The translations under genes were made by a program, and so were the position numbers. Shown here one piece after another: positions 9,730 to 18,204 of a stretch of DNA of 64,000 nt (within the stretch, counting starts at the first letter, position 1; each line of letters starts with the position of its first letter). The stretch covers positions 186,001 to 250,000 of the forward strand of contig NZ_JACOPF010000004.1 in assembly GCF_014287475.1 (NCBI RefSeq), written 5' to 3'. This DNA is from Mediterraneibacter hominis. Its GTDB lineage: Bacteria; Bacillota; Clostridia; Lachnospirales; Lachnospiraceae. The notes beneath the pieces were generated by a model that was given only the letters and a program-made list of their open reading frames with translations, ran no database searches and was not told where the DNA came from.

Positions 9730-9758
9730 AGTATAACATTATGTTAAAAAAAAGACAA
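9730..9758 (-). promoter_or_regulatory. Promoter of pflBA
   Basis: On the minus strand, TTGTCT (9753-9758), a 17-base spacer and TATACT (9730-9735). A 13-base palindrome TAACATTATGTTA overlaps the spacer and -10 and could be an operator. The regulator is not identifiable. Confidence 0.65.
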
Positions 9759-9785
9759 CATGTATTTTGATAATCCTTCTCAAAA

Positions 9786-9817
9786 ATGCCCTTGTATCTA
9801 ATTTTATACAAGGGCAT
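9786..9817 (-). terminator. Rho-independent terminator after the lipoprotein gene
   Basis: Perfect 12-bp stem ATGCCCTTGTAT / ATACAAGGGCAT with an eight-base loop, followed on the minus strand by a T-run. It separates the lipoprotein gene from the pfl promoter. Confidence 0.85.
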
Positions 9818-9901
9818 TTATATTTCTTCCTAATTTATATCTCGTCGGGCAAAACCTGCCAGCCTAAATAGACTAAATTACAGGATACGCTTTATTGCAT
9901 C

Positions 9902-11083
9902 TCATTTTTGGTAATACTGTTCCCATTCTTCATCTGACAGCCTTGGAACATAATCTGGAATCTGATTTTCACCGGACGGCTCAATCTGGTTAGACAAATA
10001 TAGAAAGGTGCCGTCCGCCCGGGGACATATCTGCACTTTATGCGTAAATGCCCTGTCTGTATTTTTCTTTTTCCACACTGCATCTACTGTCAGTGTCACT
10101 GTACCATCATCGTTTTCTTTACATTCCACTACTTCTGGATATGGAGTATCTGGATTGCCTCCAATGTCGTACTGCCCCCTCTGACGGTATCTATAACATC
10201 CATTTTCTATATCGTACCCTTCTTCCATACGAAGAATTTCTGTATCTACAGGAAGAAACGTCTGGATAACAGATTCAAATTCTCCTTCTGGAATGGCATA
10301 TTCTTTAGTCCCCACTTTTGCGTCAAATATTTTTTCTTCTCCGTTTTTCATTTTATAAAATGGTTCAAACAAATCATATAGACAAAGCTGCCCCCGGTTT
10401 TCACTGCTCCAATCTGTAATAAACAGATTATTTCCTGCGTATCCTACTGGAAGCAAGCACTTTTTCGTCCACTGTCTTAAATTTTCATCCAATGGCTTTA
10501 TCCGTATTGCAGTATGGCCGCTTGGCCCGTCAAAACCGGCGGGACGTTCCAATTCCAGGAACAAATACCCTTTCTCTGTATATTTCCACTCCTTTGCCGT
10601 ATAAGAATCCACTTGTTCTGCACAGGGATTTCCTTCTTCATTCCAAGTCAGATTACTTCTGTCTACTTCCATTTTCCCTTCTTCACAGCTTAGGTCATAG
10701 CGCACAAACCCTCCATTATCTGCCACAATAAGAAGTGGGATCTCTGCCTTTTCTCCTTTTGATGCCTTCTCACAAAATTGCTCTGCACTTTTTTCATTTG
10801 TCATATTTATCTGATTTTCAGAATCTACGGCACAGTATCCTTCTGCTCCCAAAACAGAAAGAATGTTTTTCTGTGTTTCTTCTGTTCCCAATGTCTCCAT
10901 TTGTTCTGCTTCTTCATATACATCTCTGTATTTTTCTGCCAGGCGTTCTGATTCTTTCAGTACATTACTGTCTTTCTCCACTTCTGCACCTTCCATATCG
11001 CCTTTCTTTGCAGGCGCACACCCTGTAAAAAAACATAACAGTATAATTGACAGAAACACGATACTTCGTCTTTTGAGCTTCAT
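9902..11083 (-). CDS. Uncharacterised lipoprotein
   Basis: 393 residues with a lipoprotein signal peptide: basic MKLKRR, a hydrophobic stretch, and a lipobox ending FTGC with Cys22 as the lipidated residue. The mature part is acidic and soluble-looking, with no membrane segment and no catalytic motif I can name. It would sit on the outer face of the cytoplasmic membrane. AGGAGG is eight bases before the ATG, and a strong terminator follows the gene, so it is monocistronic. Upstream, a TTGACA (11136-11141) and a dyad AAACCT...AGGTTT (11111-11131) suggest a regulated promoter. Function unknown. Confidence 0.8.
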   Translation of the reverse strand: MKLKRRSIVFLSIILLCFFTGCAPAKKGDMEGAEVEKDSNVLKESERLAEKYRDVYEEAEQMETLGTEETQKNILSVLGAEGYCAVDSENQINMTNEKSAEQFCEKASKGEKAEIPLLIVADNGGFVRYDLSCEEGKMEVDRSNLTWNEEGNPCAEQVDSYTAKEWKYTEKGYLFLELERPAGFDGPSGHTAIRIKPLDENLRQWTKKCLLPVGYAGNNLFITDWSSENRGQLCLYDLFEPFYKMKNGEEKIFDAKVGTKEYAIPEGEFESVIQTFLPVDTEILRMEEGYDIENGCYRYRQRGQYDIGGNPDTPYPEVVECKENDDGTVTLTVDAVWKKKNTDRAFTHKVQICPRADGTFLYLSNQIEPSGENQIPDYVPRLSDEEWEQYYQK

Positions 11084-11110
11084 ATTTTATCCTCCTGACT
11101 TTGTTTTTAT

Positions 11111-11141
11111 AAACCTTACACTCATAGGTTTTAAATGTCAA
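11111..11141 (-). promoter_or_regulatory. Possible regulated promoter of the lipoprotein gene
   Basis: TTGACA on the minus strand at 11136-11141, followed by a dyad with arms AAACCT (11111-11116) and AGGTTT (11126-11131). A dyad between promoter elements recalls MerR-type promoters, but the spacing to a TATAAA-like -10 is longer than the MerR norm. The assignment is therefore weak. Confidence 0.35.
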
Positions 11142-11305
11142 CTTCCTTTTTTCTTGCTATTTCTCTCTCAGATGTTTTACAATAATATAGTGTTGCTGCT
11201 TCTTCACCGACGCTGGCAGCTCTTCTATTTTTAGCTCTTAATTTTAGAAATCCGCCTGCATATTTTGTCGTATGCTATGTATTTTTTGTAGAATTGTGAG
11301 GTGTT

Positions 11306-11797
11306 ATGTCGATTATGAAAATCAGAAAATCTACTATGAAGGATTTAGCTTCCATCCAGAAGCTCTATCAAAAAGCCAGACTGTTCATGGCAGAAAACGG
11401 GAATCCCTCTCAATGGGGTACTTCCTATCCGGAGCCGGAACTGATCCGGGCAGATATTCAGTCCCGCAGCAGTTTTGTATGCGAATCAGACGGAAAAATA
11501 GTCGCTGTCTTTTCTTACAAGATGGGGCCTGATGTTACTTATCAGCATATCTATGAAGGCGAATGGCTGAATTCTTCTCCTTATGGAGTCGTACACCGTA
11601 TCACCTCCGATGGTACACGTAAGGGCGCCGCTTCCTTTTGTCTGGACTGGGCGTTTAAGCAGTGTGGAAATCTAAAAATAGATACACATAGAGATAACCT
11701 TATCATGCAGCACCTTCTGAAAAAAAACGACTTTGTCTACTGTGGAATTATCTATACAGACAATGGCTCCCAACGGCTTGCTTATCAAAAAGCCTAA
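11306..11797 (+). CDS. GNAT-family N-acetyltransferase
   Basis: 163 residues starting MSIMKIRKSTMKDL, the usual first strand and helix of a GNAT fold. Later segments (GVVHRITSDGTRKGAASFCLDWAF) match the acetyl-CoA binding strand and helix region, and LAYQKA closes the domain. It would transfer an acetyl group to a small amine or protein. The substrate is not predictable. It stands alone on the plus strand, with a GAGGTG ribosome site before ATG 11306 and a bidirectional terminator behind it. Confidence 0.8.
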   Translation: MSIMKIRKSTMKDLASIQKLYQKARLFMAENGNPSQWGTSYPEPELIRADIQSRSSFVCESDGKIVAVFSYKMGPDVTYQHIYEGEWLNSSPYGVVHRITSDGTRKGAASFCLDWAFKQCGNLKIDTHRDNLIMQHLLKKNDFVYCGIIYTDNGSQRLAYQKA

Positions 11798-11810
11798 ATT
11801 TCTCGTAAAA

Positions 11811-11884
11811 GAAAAAAGAGAAGCGCGCCGCGATCTGATCTGCTCCCTTCCGGGGAGACAATCTGGCACGTTTCTCTTTTCTTT
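11811..11884. terminator. Bidirectional terminator between convergent genes
   Basis: Imperfect long inverted repeat with arms AAAAAAGAGAAGCG and CGTTTCTCTTTTC, and an inner CTCCC/GGGAG hairpin. A/T-rich arms give a T-run in both directions, suited to the convergent GNAT (plus) and nitrilase (minus) genes. Confidence 0.65.
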
Positions 11885-11893
11885 CACAATATA

Positions 11894-12718
11894 TTAGCGT
11901 CGGTGTAATTCTTCCCTGTATATATCCTTGCGCCTTGCATTTAAAAGGGGCAGCTCTCTGCGCACCTTATCTGCATATTTTAAATCAATCTCATGTATCA
12001 TATACCCTTCTTTTTCATCCATTTCACCGATAATATTCCCCCATGGAGAAACTAAAAGGCTGTGTCCCCACGAAACATATTCTGCACTTTCATCTCTGGC
12101 ATCTGATGTTCCCACAACAAAACACTGATTATCCAAAGCTCTGCTGCGAAACAGAAGCTCCCAGTGTGCCGGCCCTGTCGTCATATTAAACGCTGCCGGC
12201 ACAAAAATAACTCTTGCGCCTTGTTCTACCATCATCCTGCTTAATTCCGGGAAACGGAGATCGTAACAAATGCACAGTCCCATCTTTCCAAACTCTGTTT
12301 CAAAAACGGTACAGGAATCTCCTGCTGTCAGTGTATCTGATTCTTTAAAATACTGGCCGCCTTCTATGTCTATATCAAAAAGGTGGGCTTTCCTGTGTTT
12401 CGCTATCTGCTTTCCTTTCCGGTCAAATATATATGCAGTATTATAGATTCTGCCAGCTTCATCCTTCTCCGGCATAGAGCCCGCAGACAGATATACATGA
12501 TATTGCTTTGCCAGAGCGCTGCAGATTTCCCAGCTTTCTGTCCCTTCTTTCTCCGCATAGTCTGGAAATTTCTGTGTCACATAGGGACAGTTAAACATTT
12601 CTCCCAAAGCAATCATATCCACCTGCTCTTGTTCTATCCGCTTCATGTAATCTTCCAGCTGCCTGAGATTCTTTTTCTTTTCTTCATACACATGCATCTG
12701 AAATTGTGCGATTTTCAT
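11894..12718 (-). CDS. Carbon-nitrogen hydrolase (nitrilase/omega-amidase family)
   Basis: 274 residues. The complete catalytic triad of the nitrilase superfamily is visible: Glu40 (ALGEMF), Lys110 (HRKAHLF) and Cys151 (CICYDLRFPE). The DLRFPE and HRKAHLF contexts resemble NIT2/omega-amidase and related short-chain amidases rather than true nitrilases. It is the last gene of the xanthine-dehydrogenase-type operon, 16 bases after the molybdenum subunit. It may hydrolyse an amide such as a ureide-type or dicarboxylic amide product; that link rests only on position. GGGAG lies upstream of the ATG. Confidence 0.88.
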   Translation of the reverse strand: MKIAQFQMHVYEEKKKNLRQLEDYMKRIEQEQVDMIALGEMFNCPYVTQKFPDYAEKEGTESWEICSALAKQYHVYLSAGSMPEKDEAGRIYNTAYIFDRKGKQIAKHRKAHLFDIDIEGGQYFKESDTLTAGDSCTVFETEFGKMGLCICYDLRFPELSRMMVEQGARVIFVPAAFNMTTGPAHWELLFRSRALDNQCFVVGTSDARDESAEYVSWGHSLLVSPWGNIIGEMDEKEGYMIHEIDLKYADKVRRELPLLNARRKDIYREELHRR

Positions 12719-12734
12719 AGTGGCTCTCCCTTTC

Positions 12735-15020
12735 CTACATATGTCGCTTTTCCTGCATTTTCCAATACACTTTTTCTGCTGTAATCGGCAGTTCTCGTTC
12801 TATTACTCCGACTGCATTCTGAATCGCATTTGAAATCGCCGGCGAGGGAGTGTTGATCACAATTTCTCCAATGGATTTTGCCCCGAACGGGCCTGTCGGC
12901 TCATAACTACTTTCAAACTCTACCCGAATGGTTCCGACATCCAGACGGCTTGGAATTTTGTATTGCATAAAGGAATTACTGTAGTTCTTTCCTTTTTCAC
13001 TGTACACAACATCCTCATACAATGCCATGCCGATTCCCTGGGAAATTCCGCCTTCTACCTGAACGCGTGCCAAGTTTGGATTTACGACCGTTCCACAATC
13101 CACAACCGCCACATAATCAATCGGTTCTACAACGCCGGTTTCTTTGTCGATCTCTACCTCTGCCATACCAACCATAAACGGAGGCGGTGAAATAGGAGAA
13201 GAAAATGCTTCACTTGCCGACAGCGCCTCCTCATTGCTGCACATGACACGGTTTCCGATTTCTGCGCGTGTAATTGATTCTCCTGTTCCTAAATTTGTCA
13301 CCTTTTGTCCGTCAAACTCTGCCTCTTCTACGGAACAGCCCAGGTACTGTGCTCCACGCGCACATATCTTCTGACGCAGCATTTCACATGTCTTTACAAC
13401 CGCCATTCCCGTTACATAGGTTGTACTTGAGGCATAAGAACCACAATCATAGGGGGAAGAATCTGTGTCTACTCCGTGTACTATAATTTCCTGCATGTCA
13501 CATTCCAGGCACTCTGCTGCCATCTGCGCCAGAATCGTGTCACATCCGGTTCCCATATCTGTCGCACCAATCATCAAGCTGTAAAACCCATCATCATTTA
13601 CTTTGATTGCCACAGATGCTGTGTCTACCCCAGAGATTCCTGAACCCTGCATCGCCATGGCGACGCCTACGCCCCGCACTTTTCCATTGCCCATATCTCT
13701 GCACGGATATTTCTCCTTCCATCCAATCATCTCTTTCGCACGTGCCATGCACCTGTCCAGCGCACAGCTATTCGCTGTCTCTCCATAGTACGCTGGCATT
13801 TTCTGTCCTTCCCGCACCATATTCTTCTCACGCAATACAGTAGGATCCATGCCAAGCATCTCCGCCAGCTCATTCACCGCAGATTCCACAGCAAAGATTC
13901 CCTGTGTAGCACCATATCCCCTGTATGCCCCCGCAGACATAACATGCGTGTAGACAACATCATAAACGAAACGAAATGCCTCTGCTTTTCCATACAACGG
14001 TATAGATTTGTGTCCAGACAAGCCTACTGTCGTCGGTCCATGTTCTCCAAACGCACCTGTATTCGACAGCGTATATAAATCAATTCCCCTGATCGTCCCG
14101 TCTTTGTCTGCGCCCAGACGGACATGCATTTCCATCTCATGCCGCGGAGAGGACGCTGTCAGCGATTCTTCTCTTGTATAGACAATCTTCGCAGGTTTTC
14201 CCGTCTTCCATGTCACAAGCGCTGGATATACCTCTGATACAGATGTCTGCTTCGCACCGAATCCTCCGCCGATTCGTGGTTTTATCACACGTACTTTGGA
14301 CTTCGGTATATCCAAAGCATTTGCGAGTATCCTCCGGATATGAAACGGAACCTGCGTAGAAGAGACGATATTGAGTCTTCCATAGGCATCCATATATGTA
14401 TACGTGCGGAATGTCTCCATCATTGCTTGTTGATTTGCCTTTGTATGATACACCCGATCTACTACATAATCGCAGGATTTTAACACTGCTTCGATATTTC
14501 CTTCTGCACTCACCTCATGGGCGCACAGATTACGGGTGTTATCTGCCCCCACCGGACACAGACTCCTCCAGTTTTCTTCAGGATGTACTAGTATCGGGTT
14601 ATCCTTTGCCTTCCGGAAATCCAAAACAGGCTCAAGCACTTCGTATTTTACCTTTACCAGCTTCATAGCCTTGACAACCGCTTCTTCGCTTGTCCCTGCC
14701 ACGATAGCCACTGCATCCCCTACAAAGCGGACTCTCTCATCCAGAATCAACCGATCATAAGGGCTTGGCTCCGGATATGTCTGCCCTGCCATCGTAAATC
14801 GTTTGTCTGGACAGTCCTTATAAGTTAAAATACATTCAATTCCCTGTACTGCCAATGCCTGGTTTACATTTATCTCTTTGATCAAGGCATGTGCATGAGG
14901 ACTTCTGATAACTTTTACAACCAGGCAGTCCGACGGTGCCAGATCATTCGTATATACCGCCTTTCCCGTCACCAACGCCTTATAATCTACCTTTCTTACC
15001 GGCTGGTTTACTGTTCTCAT
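12735..15020 (-). CDS. xdhA: Xanthine dehydrogenase-type molybdenum-binding subunit
   Basis: 761 residues from ATG 15020. The reading frame stays open 216 bases further upstream, but that part overlaps the Fe-S subunit gene. GGAGG lies seven bases before 15020, and the ATG overlaps the preceding stop. Molybdopterin-binding glycine motifs are present (IGGGFGAK, GAYRGYGATQ, GATDMGTG), and the catalytic Glu follows GAKSIGE near the C-terminus. With the FAD and 2Fe-2S subunits it forms a three-subunit hydroxylase. Purine hydroxylation is likely from the nearby purine nucleoside genes and adenine deaminase, but related nicotinate or aldehyde hydroxylases share these motifs. Confidence 0.9.
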   Translation of the reverse strand: MRTVNQPVRKVDYKALVTGKAVYTNDLAPSDCLVVKVIRSPHAHALIKEINVNQALAVQGIECILTYKDCPDKRFTMAGQTYPEPSPYDRLILDERVRFVGDAVAIVAGTSEEAVVKAMKLVKVKYEVLEPVLDFRKAKDNPILVHPEENWRSLCPVGADNTRNLCAHEVSAEGNIEAVLKSCDYVVDRVYHTKANQQAMMETFRTYTYMDAYGRLNIVSSTQVPFHIRRILANALDIPKSKVRVIKPRIGGGFGAKQTSVSEVYPALVTWKTGKPAKIVYTREESLTASSPRHEMEMHVRLGADKDGTIRGIDLYTLSNTGAFGEHGPTTVGLSGHKSIPLYGKAEAFRFVYDVVYTHVMSAGAYRGYGATQGIFAVESAVNELAEMLGMDPTVLREKNMVREGQKMPAYYGETANSCALDRCMARAKEMIGWKEKYPCRDMGNGKVRGVGVAMAMQGSGISGVDTASVAIKVNDDGFYSLMIGATDMGTGCDTILAQMAAECLECDMQEIIVHGVDTDSSPYDCGSYASSTTYVTGMAVVKTCEMLRQKICARGAQYLGCSVEEAEFDGQKVTNLGTGESITRAEIGNRVMCSNEEALSASEAFSSPISPPPFMVGMAEVEIDKETGVVEPIDYVAVVDCGTVVNPNLARVQVEGGISQGIGMALYEDVVYSEKGKNYSNSFMQYKIPSRLDVGTIRVEFESSYEPTGPFGAKSIGEIVINTPSPAISNAIQNAVGVIERELPITAEKVYWKMQEKRHM

Positions 15021-15517
15021 GCGCTCACCTCCATGCTGCTTTCCTTGTCCTCCAGCGTTTTTGCTGCCTGAGAGCTTTGCATATATTTCTGTATTGCGCG
15101 GAGCTGCCCCATATATCCGGTACATCTGCACAGATTGCCGGAAAGGTATTCTTTGATTTCGTCGACAGATGGATTTTTCAATTCCCGAAACATAGCCAGT
15201 ACATTCATAATAAAGCCTGGCGAACAAAACCCACACTGCTCTGCCCCTTCATCTGCAAGAAAAGCGCCGAATGCGGCGGCCTCTTTTTCCACGCCTTCCA
15301 GTGTTGTAATCTCACATCCTTCTACTGACGCTGCAAGAACCGAACAAGAAAGCCGAGATTTTCCGTCTATCCAGACCGTACACAATCCGCAATTTGTCGT
15401 CTCACACCCACATTTTACACTGCGGCAGCCCAGATTTCTTAAAACATCCAGGAGAATTGTATCACCGCCCGCTTCCACCGTTACCTGCTTTCCATTCAAT
15501 CTAAACTGTACTTCCAT
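15017..15517 (-). CDS. xdhC: Xanthine dehydrogenase-type [2Fe-2S] subunit
   Basis: 166 residues. The N-terminal plant-ferredoxin-type cluster is C38-x4-C43-x2-C46-x11-C58. The second cluster domain has CGFCSPGF and NLCRCTGY. It passes electrons from the molybdenum centre to FAD. Its stop overlaps the ATG of the molybdenum subunit by four bases. It starts three bases after the FAD subunit stop, so the three subunits are tightly coupled. Confidence 0.93.
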   Translation of the reverse strand: MEVQFRLNGKQVTVEAGGDTILLDVLRNLGCRSVKCGCETTNCGLCTVWIDGKSRLSCSVLAASVEGCEITTLEGVEKEAAAFGAFLADEGAEQCGFCSPGFIMNVLAMFRELKNPSVDEIKEYLSGNLCRCTGYMGQLRAIQKYMQSSQAAKTLEDKESSMEVSA

Positions 15518-15520
15518 CTG

Positions 15521-16321
15521 TTAATCCTCCGATAAAACCGCACGCATTGCGCGCCGGATTAGTACTTCTGCCAAGTGCCTGCGGTAGGCGGCACTTCCCC
15601 TCATATTAGAACCATAATCAAATTCTTCCGCCGCCTGTCTGGCAAGCTGTTCCAGCTGTTCATCGTCTGCATCCTTTGGTACTTTCCATTGTTTTTCAAG
15701 CAGCGCTGCCTTCATCGGACGCGCCCCAATAGAAAAATACCAGGATTCCTGTCCATTTACGATACCAGTCACTACTGCACAGGCCAGAACTGGAAAATCT
15801 GTCTTTGTCTGTCTTACCGATTCATAGTGAAATTTTCTCTTGCTCTTTCTGATAATAATAGAAACCAGAATATCTTTGTCCTTTTTTCGGTTTACGAATT
15901 CTGAAAGCCGAATTGTTCCGCCGTCATATAGCTCTACAAAAGTATCCAGAGCAAGCAGCGCTGTCAACACATCTGAAAAGCCATACCTGCCATAAATGCT
16001 GCCTCCGACAGTCGCCTGATTGCGAAACTGTACTCCGACAATGTGACGGACAGCCTCCGCAATCCCCTCTCCGTACATTTCCTTTAATCCTTCACATTCT
16101 TCTAACTGGCGCAATGTACACATTGCCCCGATTCGAAACACGTGAGCTGTCTCCTCAATCTGATCCAGCCCCAGCCCTGACAAGTCTATAATTGTCTTTA
16201 CTCTCGCATTTCCAAGACGCAGCCACATCATTCCCCCCATTATACGGCTGTTTCTGGCCTGGTTGAGCTCATATGCCTCCTCCAGAGTTTTCGGTTTTAC
16301 ATAATTACTAATAGTAAGCAA
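15521..16321 (-). CDS. xdhB: Xanthine dehydrogenase-type FAD-binding subunit
   Basis: 266 residues from TTG 16321. The frame is open to 16414, but that longer start would lie inside the leader hairpin next to the promoter. AAGGAG is seven bases before the TTG, and the resulting N-terminus (TISNYVKPKTLEEAY) is the usual one for this family. FAD-binding motifs are the IMGGMMWLRLG region and TVGGSIYGRYGFSD. It transfers electrons from the Fe-S subunit to NAD+ or another acceptor. First gene of the xdhB-C-A-amidase operon. Confidence 0.88.
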   Translation of the reverse strand: MLTISNYVKPKTLEEAYELNQARNSRIMGGMMWLRLGNARVKTIIDLSGLGLDQIEETAHVFRIGAMCTLRQLEECEGLKEMYGEGIAEAVRHIVGVQFRNQATVGGSIYGRYGFSDVLTALLALDTFVELYDGGTIRLSEFVNRKKDKDILVSIIIRKSKRKFHYESVRQTKTDFPVLACAVVTGIVNGQESWYFSIGARPMKAALLEKQWKVPKDADDEQLEQLARQAAEEFDYGSNMRGSAAYRRHLAEVLIRRAMRAVLSED

Positions 16322-16379
16322 AACACTTCTCCTTTCCTCCTGTGGTCCCACATTATCCTGACAACGTTCCAATTTCATC

Positions 16380-16415
16380 AAAAAAGGTGCAAATGCAATC
16401 TCTGTCATTCGCACC
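16380..16415 (-). terminator. Leader terminator/attenuator of the xdh operon
   Basis: Inverted repeat GGTGCGAATG / CATTTGCACC (16386-16415; one mismatched pair), followed on the minus strand by TTTTTT. It begins about eight bases after the predicted start of transcription of the xdh promoter. It can stop read-through from the ribokinase gene, and it may also attenuate xdh transcription. Confidence 0.65.
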
Positions 16416-16429
16416 TCGTAAGCGTAGTC

Positions 16430-16458
16430 ATTCTAACACAGTTCTAAAAAAATGTCAA
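16430..16458 (-). promoter_or_regulatory. Promoter of the xdh operon
   Basis: TTGACA (16453-16458), a 17-base spacer and TAGAAT (16430-16435) on the minus strand, close to consensus. It separates the xdh genes from the upstream nucleoside operon. Confidence 0.8.
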
Positions 16459-16491
16459 AATATTTCGCCTATTCATCTTTCTATTTCACTT

Positions 16492-17367
16492 TCAGATTTC
16501 CACTTCTTCTTTATAGGGGATAGAAGGAGCCGCGCCTTTCCTGGATACTGCGATTGCCGATGCCTTGGCGCATCGCAGCAGCGTATCCGGGATGGACTTT
16601 CCTTCTAAAAGCCCAGCCACAAAATATCCGGTAAAAGTATCTCCTGCGGCAGTCGTATCCACTGCCTTTACTTTGATAATCTCCTGTGCATAACGTTCCT
16701 CTTTGTACTGGTAAACAGAGCCGTCGCTCCCCAAAGTAAGGACAACCTGCGCTTCTGGATATGTTTTTTTCATACAGGAGAGAATCTTTTCTGGTTCCCT
16801 CTCCCCGGTCATCTGCTCTCCTTCCACCTCATTCATAAGAAAAATGGAAATTTTCGACATATCACAAACAGACAATGCATTGTCAAATGGAGAAGGATTT
16901 AAAATAATCGTCATTCCCTTCTCATATGCCCGGTCAATGATGACATCCAGCAGGTTAATTTCATTTTGCAAAAGAAGAATATCCCCTCTGTCAAAATCCG
17001 TCAGAACGGTATCGATAAACTCCTCTGTCATTTCCCGGTTTGTCCCGCCGTAGAGAAGGATGCAGTTTTGCGCTGTCTTATCCACCTGGATAATAGTGTG
17101 TCCACTCTTTCCCGGCAGCATACGGATATAGGAGGTATCCACATGGTTTTTACGGCACAAATCCAGAAATGCCTCTCCATCTTCTCCGATCTGCCCGGCA
17201 TGATACACCGGTACCCCGGCCTTTGCCAGGGCAATAGACTGGTTTAATCCTTTTCCTCCAAAGAAACGCTCCATCCCCAGAGAAGCAAGCGTCTCACCGG
17301 CGCGCACCATATGCTCCACCTGGTAAACATAATCATAATTCAAAGAGCCAAAATTCAATACTTTCAC
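16492..17367 (-). CDS. rbsK: Ribokinase-like PfkB carbohydrate kinase
   Basis: 291 residues. PfkB signature 1 is GGKGLNQSIALAKAG near residue 37. Signature 2 is DTTAAGDTFTGYF near residue 240, with the catalytic Asp in AGD. It phosphorylates ribose or a related sugar at O5, which suits free ribose released by the nucleoside hydrolase in the same operon. It starts at GTG 17367 with AAAGGA upstream. It is the last gene of the long nucleoside operon. Ribose is the likeliest substrate but deoxyribose is possible. Confidence 0.85.
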   Translation of the reverse strand: MKVLNFGSLNYDYVYQVEHMVRAGETLASLGMERFFGGKGLNQSIALAKAGVPVYHAGQIGEDGEAFLDLCRKNHVDTSYIRMLPGKSGHTIIQVDKTAQNCILLYGGTNREMTEEFIDTVLTDFDRGDILLLQNEINLLDVIIDRAYEKGMTIILNPSPFDNALSVCDMSKISIFLMNEVEGEQMTGEREPEKILSCMKKTYPEAQVVLTLGSDGSVYQYKEERYAQEIIKVKAVDTTAAGDTFTGYFVAGLLEGKSIPDTLLRCAKASAIAVSRKGAAPSIPYKEEVEI

Positions 17368-17429
17368 CGTCTACATTCCTTTCTGTTTTACAAAACTAAA
17401 CGCCTGCTTTTTGTACCGGTTAAGCTTTC

Positions 17430-18131
17430 TTATATCTCAAGCGCCACCTTTATCATATCATTAAAAGAGGTCTGTCTCTCCTGAGCAGTACATTTCTCCC
17501 CAGTCAACAGGTGGTCACTGACTGTCAGCATCGTCAATGCCTCTACATGATGTTTTGCTGCCAATGTATACAGTTCACATGTTTCCATATCCACCGCCGC
17601 AATCCCATAGGAGGCCAGCAGGCTGTTCTTCTGTTGTGCGTTGTCGTCATAAAACTTATCACTTGTGAAAATGTTACTCACAATGGCAGGCACTTTTTTC
17701 TCCATGGCGATCTCATATGCCCGCTTTAACAGACTAAAACTCGCTGTGGGAGCAAATGAAATACTTCCGAAGCGGTCTTTATTCATATTAGAGTCTGTGG
17801 TAGAGCCCATAGCAATGACAACGTCTTTTAAGTATACATCCTCGCGCAGACTTCCACAAGTCCCAACGCGAATAAATTTTTTTACTTTATATACTTCCAT
17901 CAGTTCATTTGCATAAATGTGCATGGACGGCATCCCCATCCCTGTTCCCTGAACCGACACTTTTTCTCCCTTGTAAGTCCCCGTATATCCGAACATCCCT
18001 CGTACATCATTATAGCAGACTGCATTCTCAAGAAAATTCTCCGCGATAAATTTCGCGCGCAGCGGGTCTCCCGGAAGCAGTATCTTCTCCGCAATATCGC
18101 CGATCTCGGCGCGGTTGTGTGGTGTTCCCAT
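17430..18131 (-). CDS. deoD: Purine-nucleoside phosphorylase, DeoD type
   Basis: 233 residues, the length of hexameric bacterial PNP. Family blocks are clear: [33 protein letters not shown] and [11 protein letters not shown]. It cleaves purine (deoxy)nucleosides with phosphate to the base and (deoxy)ribose 1-phosphate. The ATG has GGAGG at seven bases. It lies in the nucleoside operon between the tandem deoxyribosyltransferase-fold protein and ribokinase. Confidence 0.95.
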   Translation of the reverse strand: MGTPHNRAEIGDIAEKILLPGDPLRAKFIAENFLENAVCYNDVRGMFGYTGTYKGEKVSVQGTGMGMPSMHIYANELMEVYKVKKFIRVGTCGSLREDVYLKDVVIAMGSTTDSNMNKDRFGSISFAPTASFSLLKRAYEIAMEKKVPAIVSNIFTSDKFYDDNAQQKNSLLASYGIAAVDMETCELYTLAAKHHVEALTMLTVSDHLLTGEKCTAQERQTSFNDMIKVALEI

Positions 18132-18204
18132 CTTCCTTCCTCCTTCTTTAAAACAGTTCCGTCTGTTCTCGCTTATTGGGCAATACTGTCTGAAAGCAAA
18201 CTTT

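Noticed and set aside
15021..15236. N-terminal extension of the molybdenum subunit by 72 residues
   Set aside because: The frame is open but lies wholly inside the Fe-S subunit gene. The ATG at 15020 has a good ribosome site and family-typical N-terminus.
11894..16321. Part of the known anaerobic uric-acid/purine degradation cluster
   Set aside because: None of the other marker genes of that cluster (ygfK-, ssnA-, hydA-, ygeW/X/Y-like) is present near the xdh genes.
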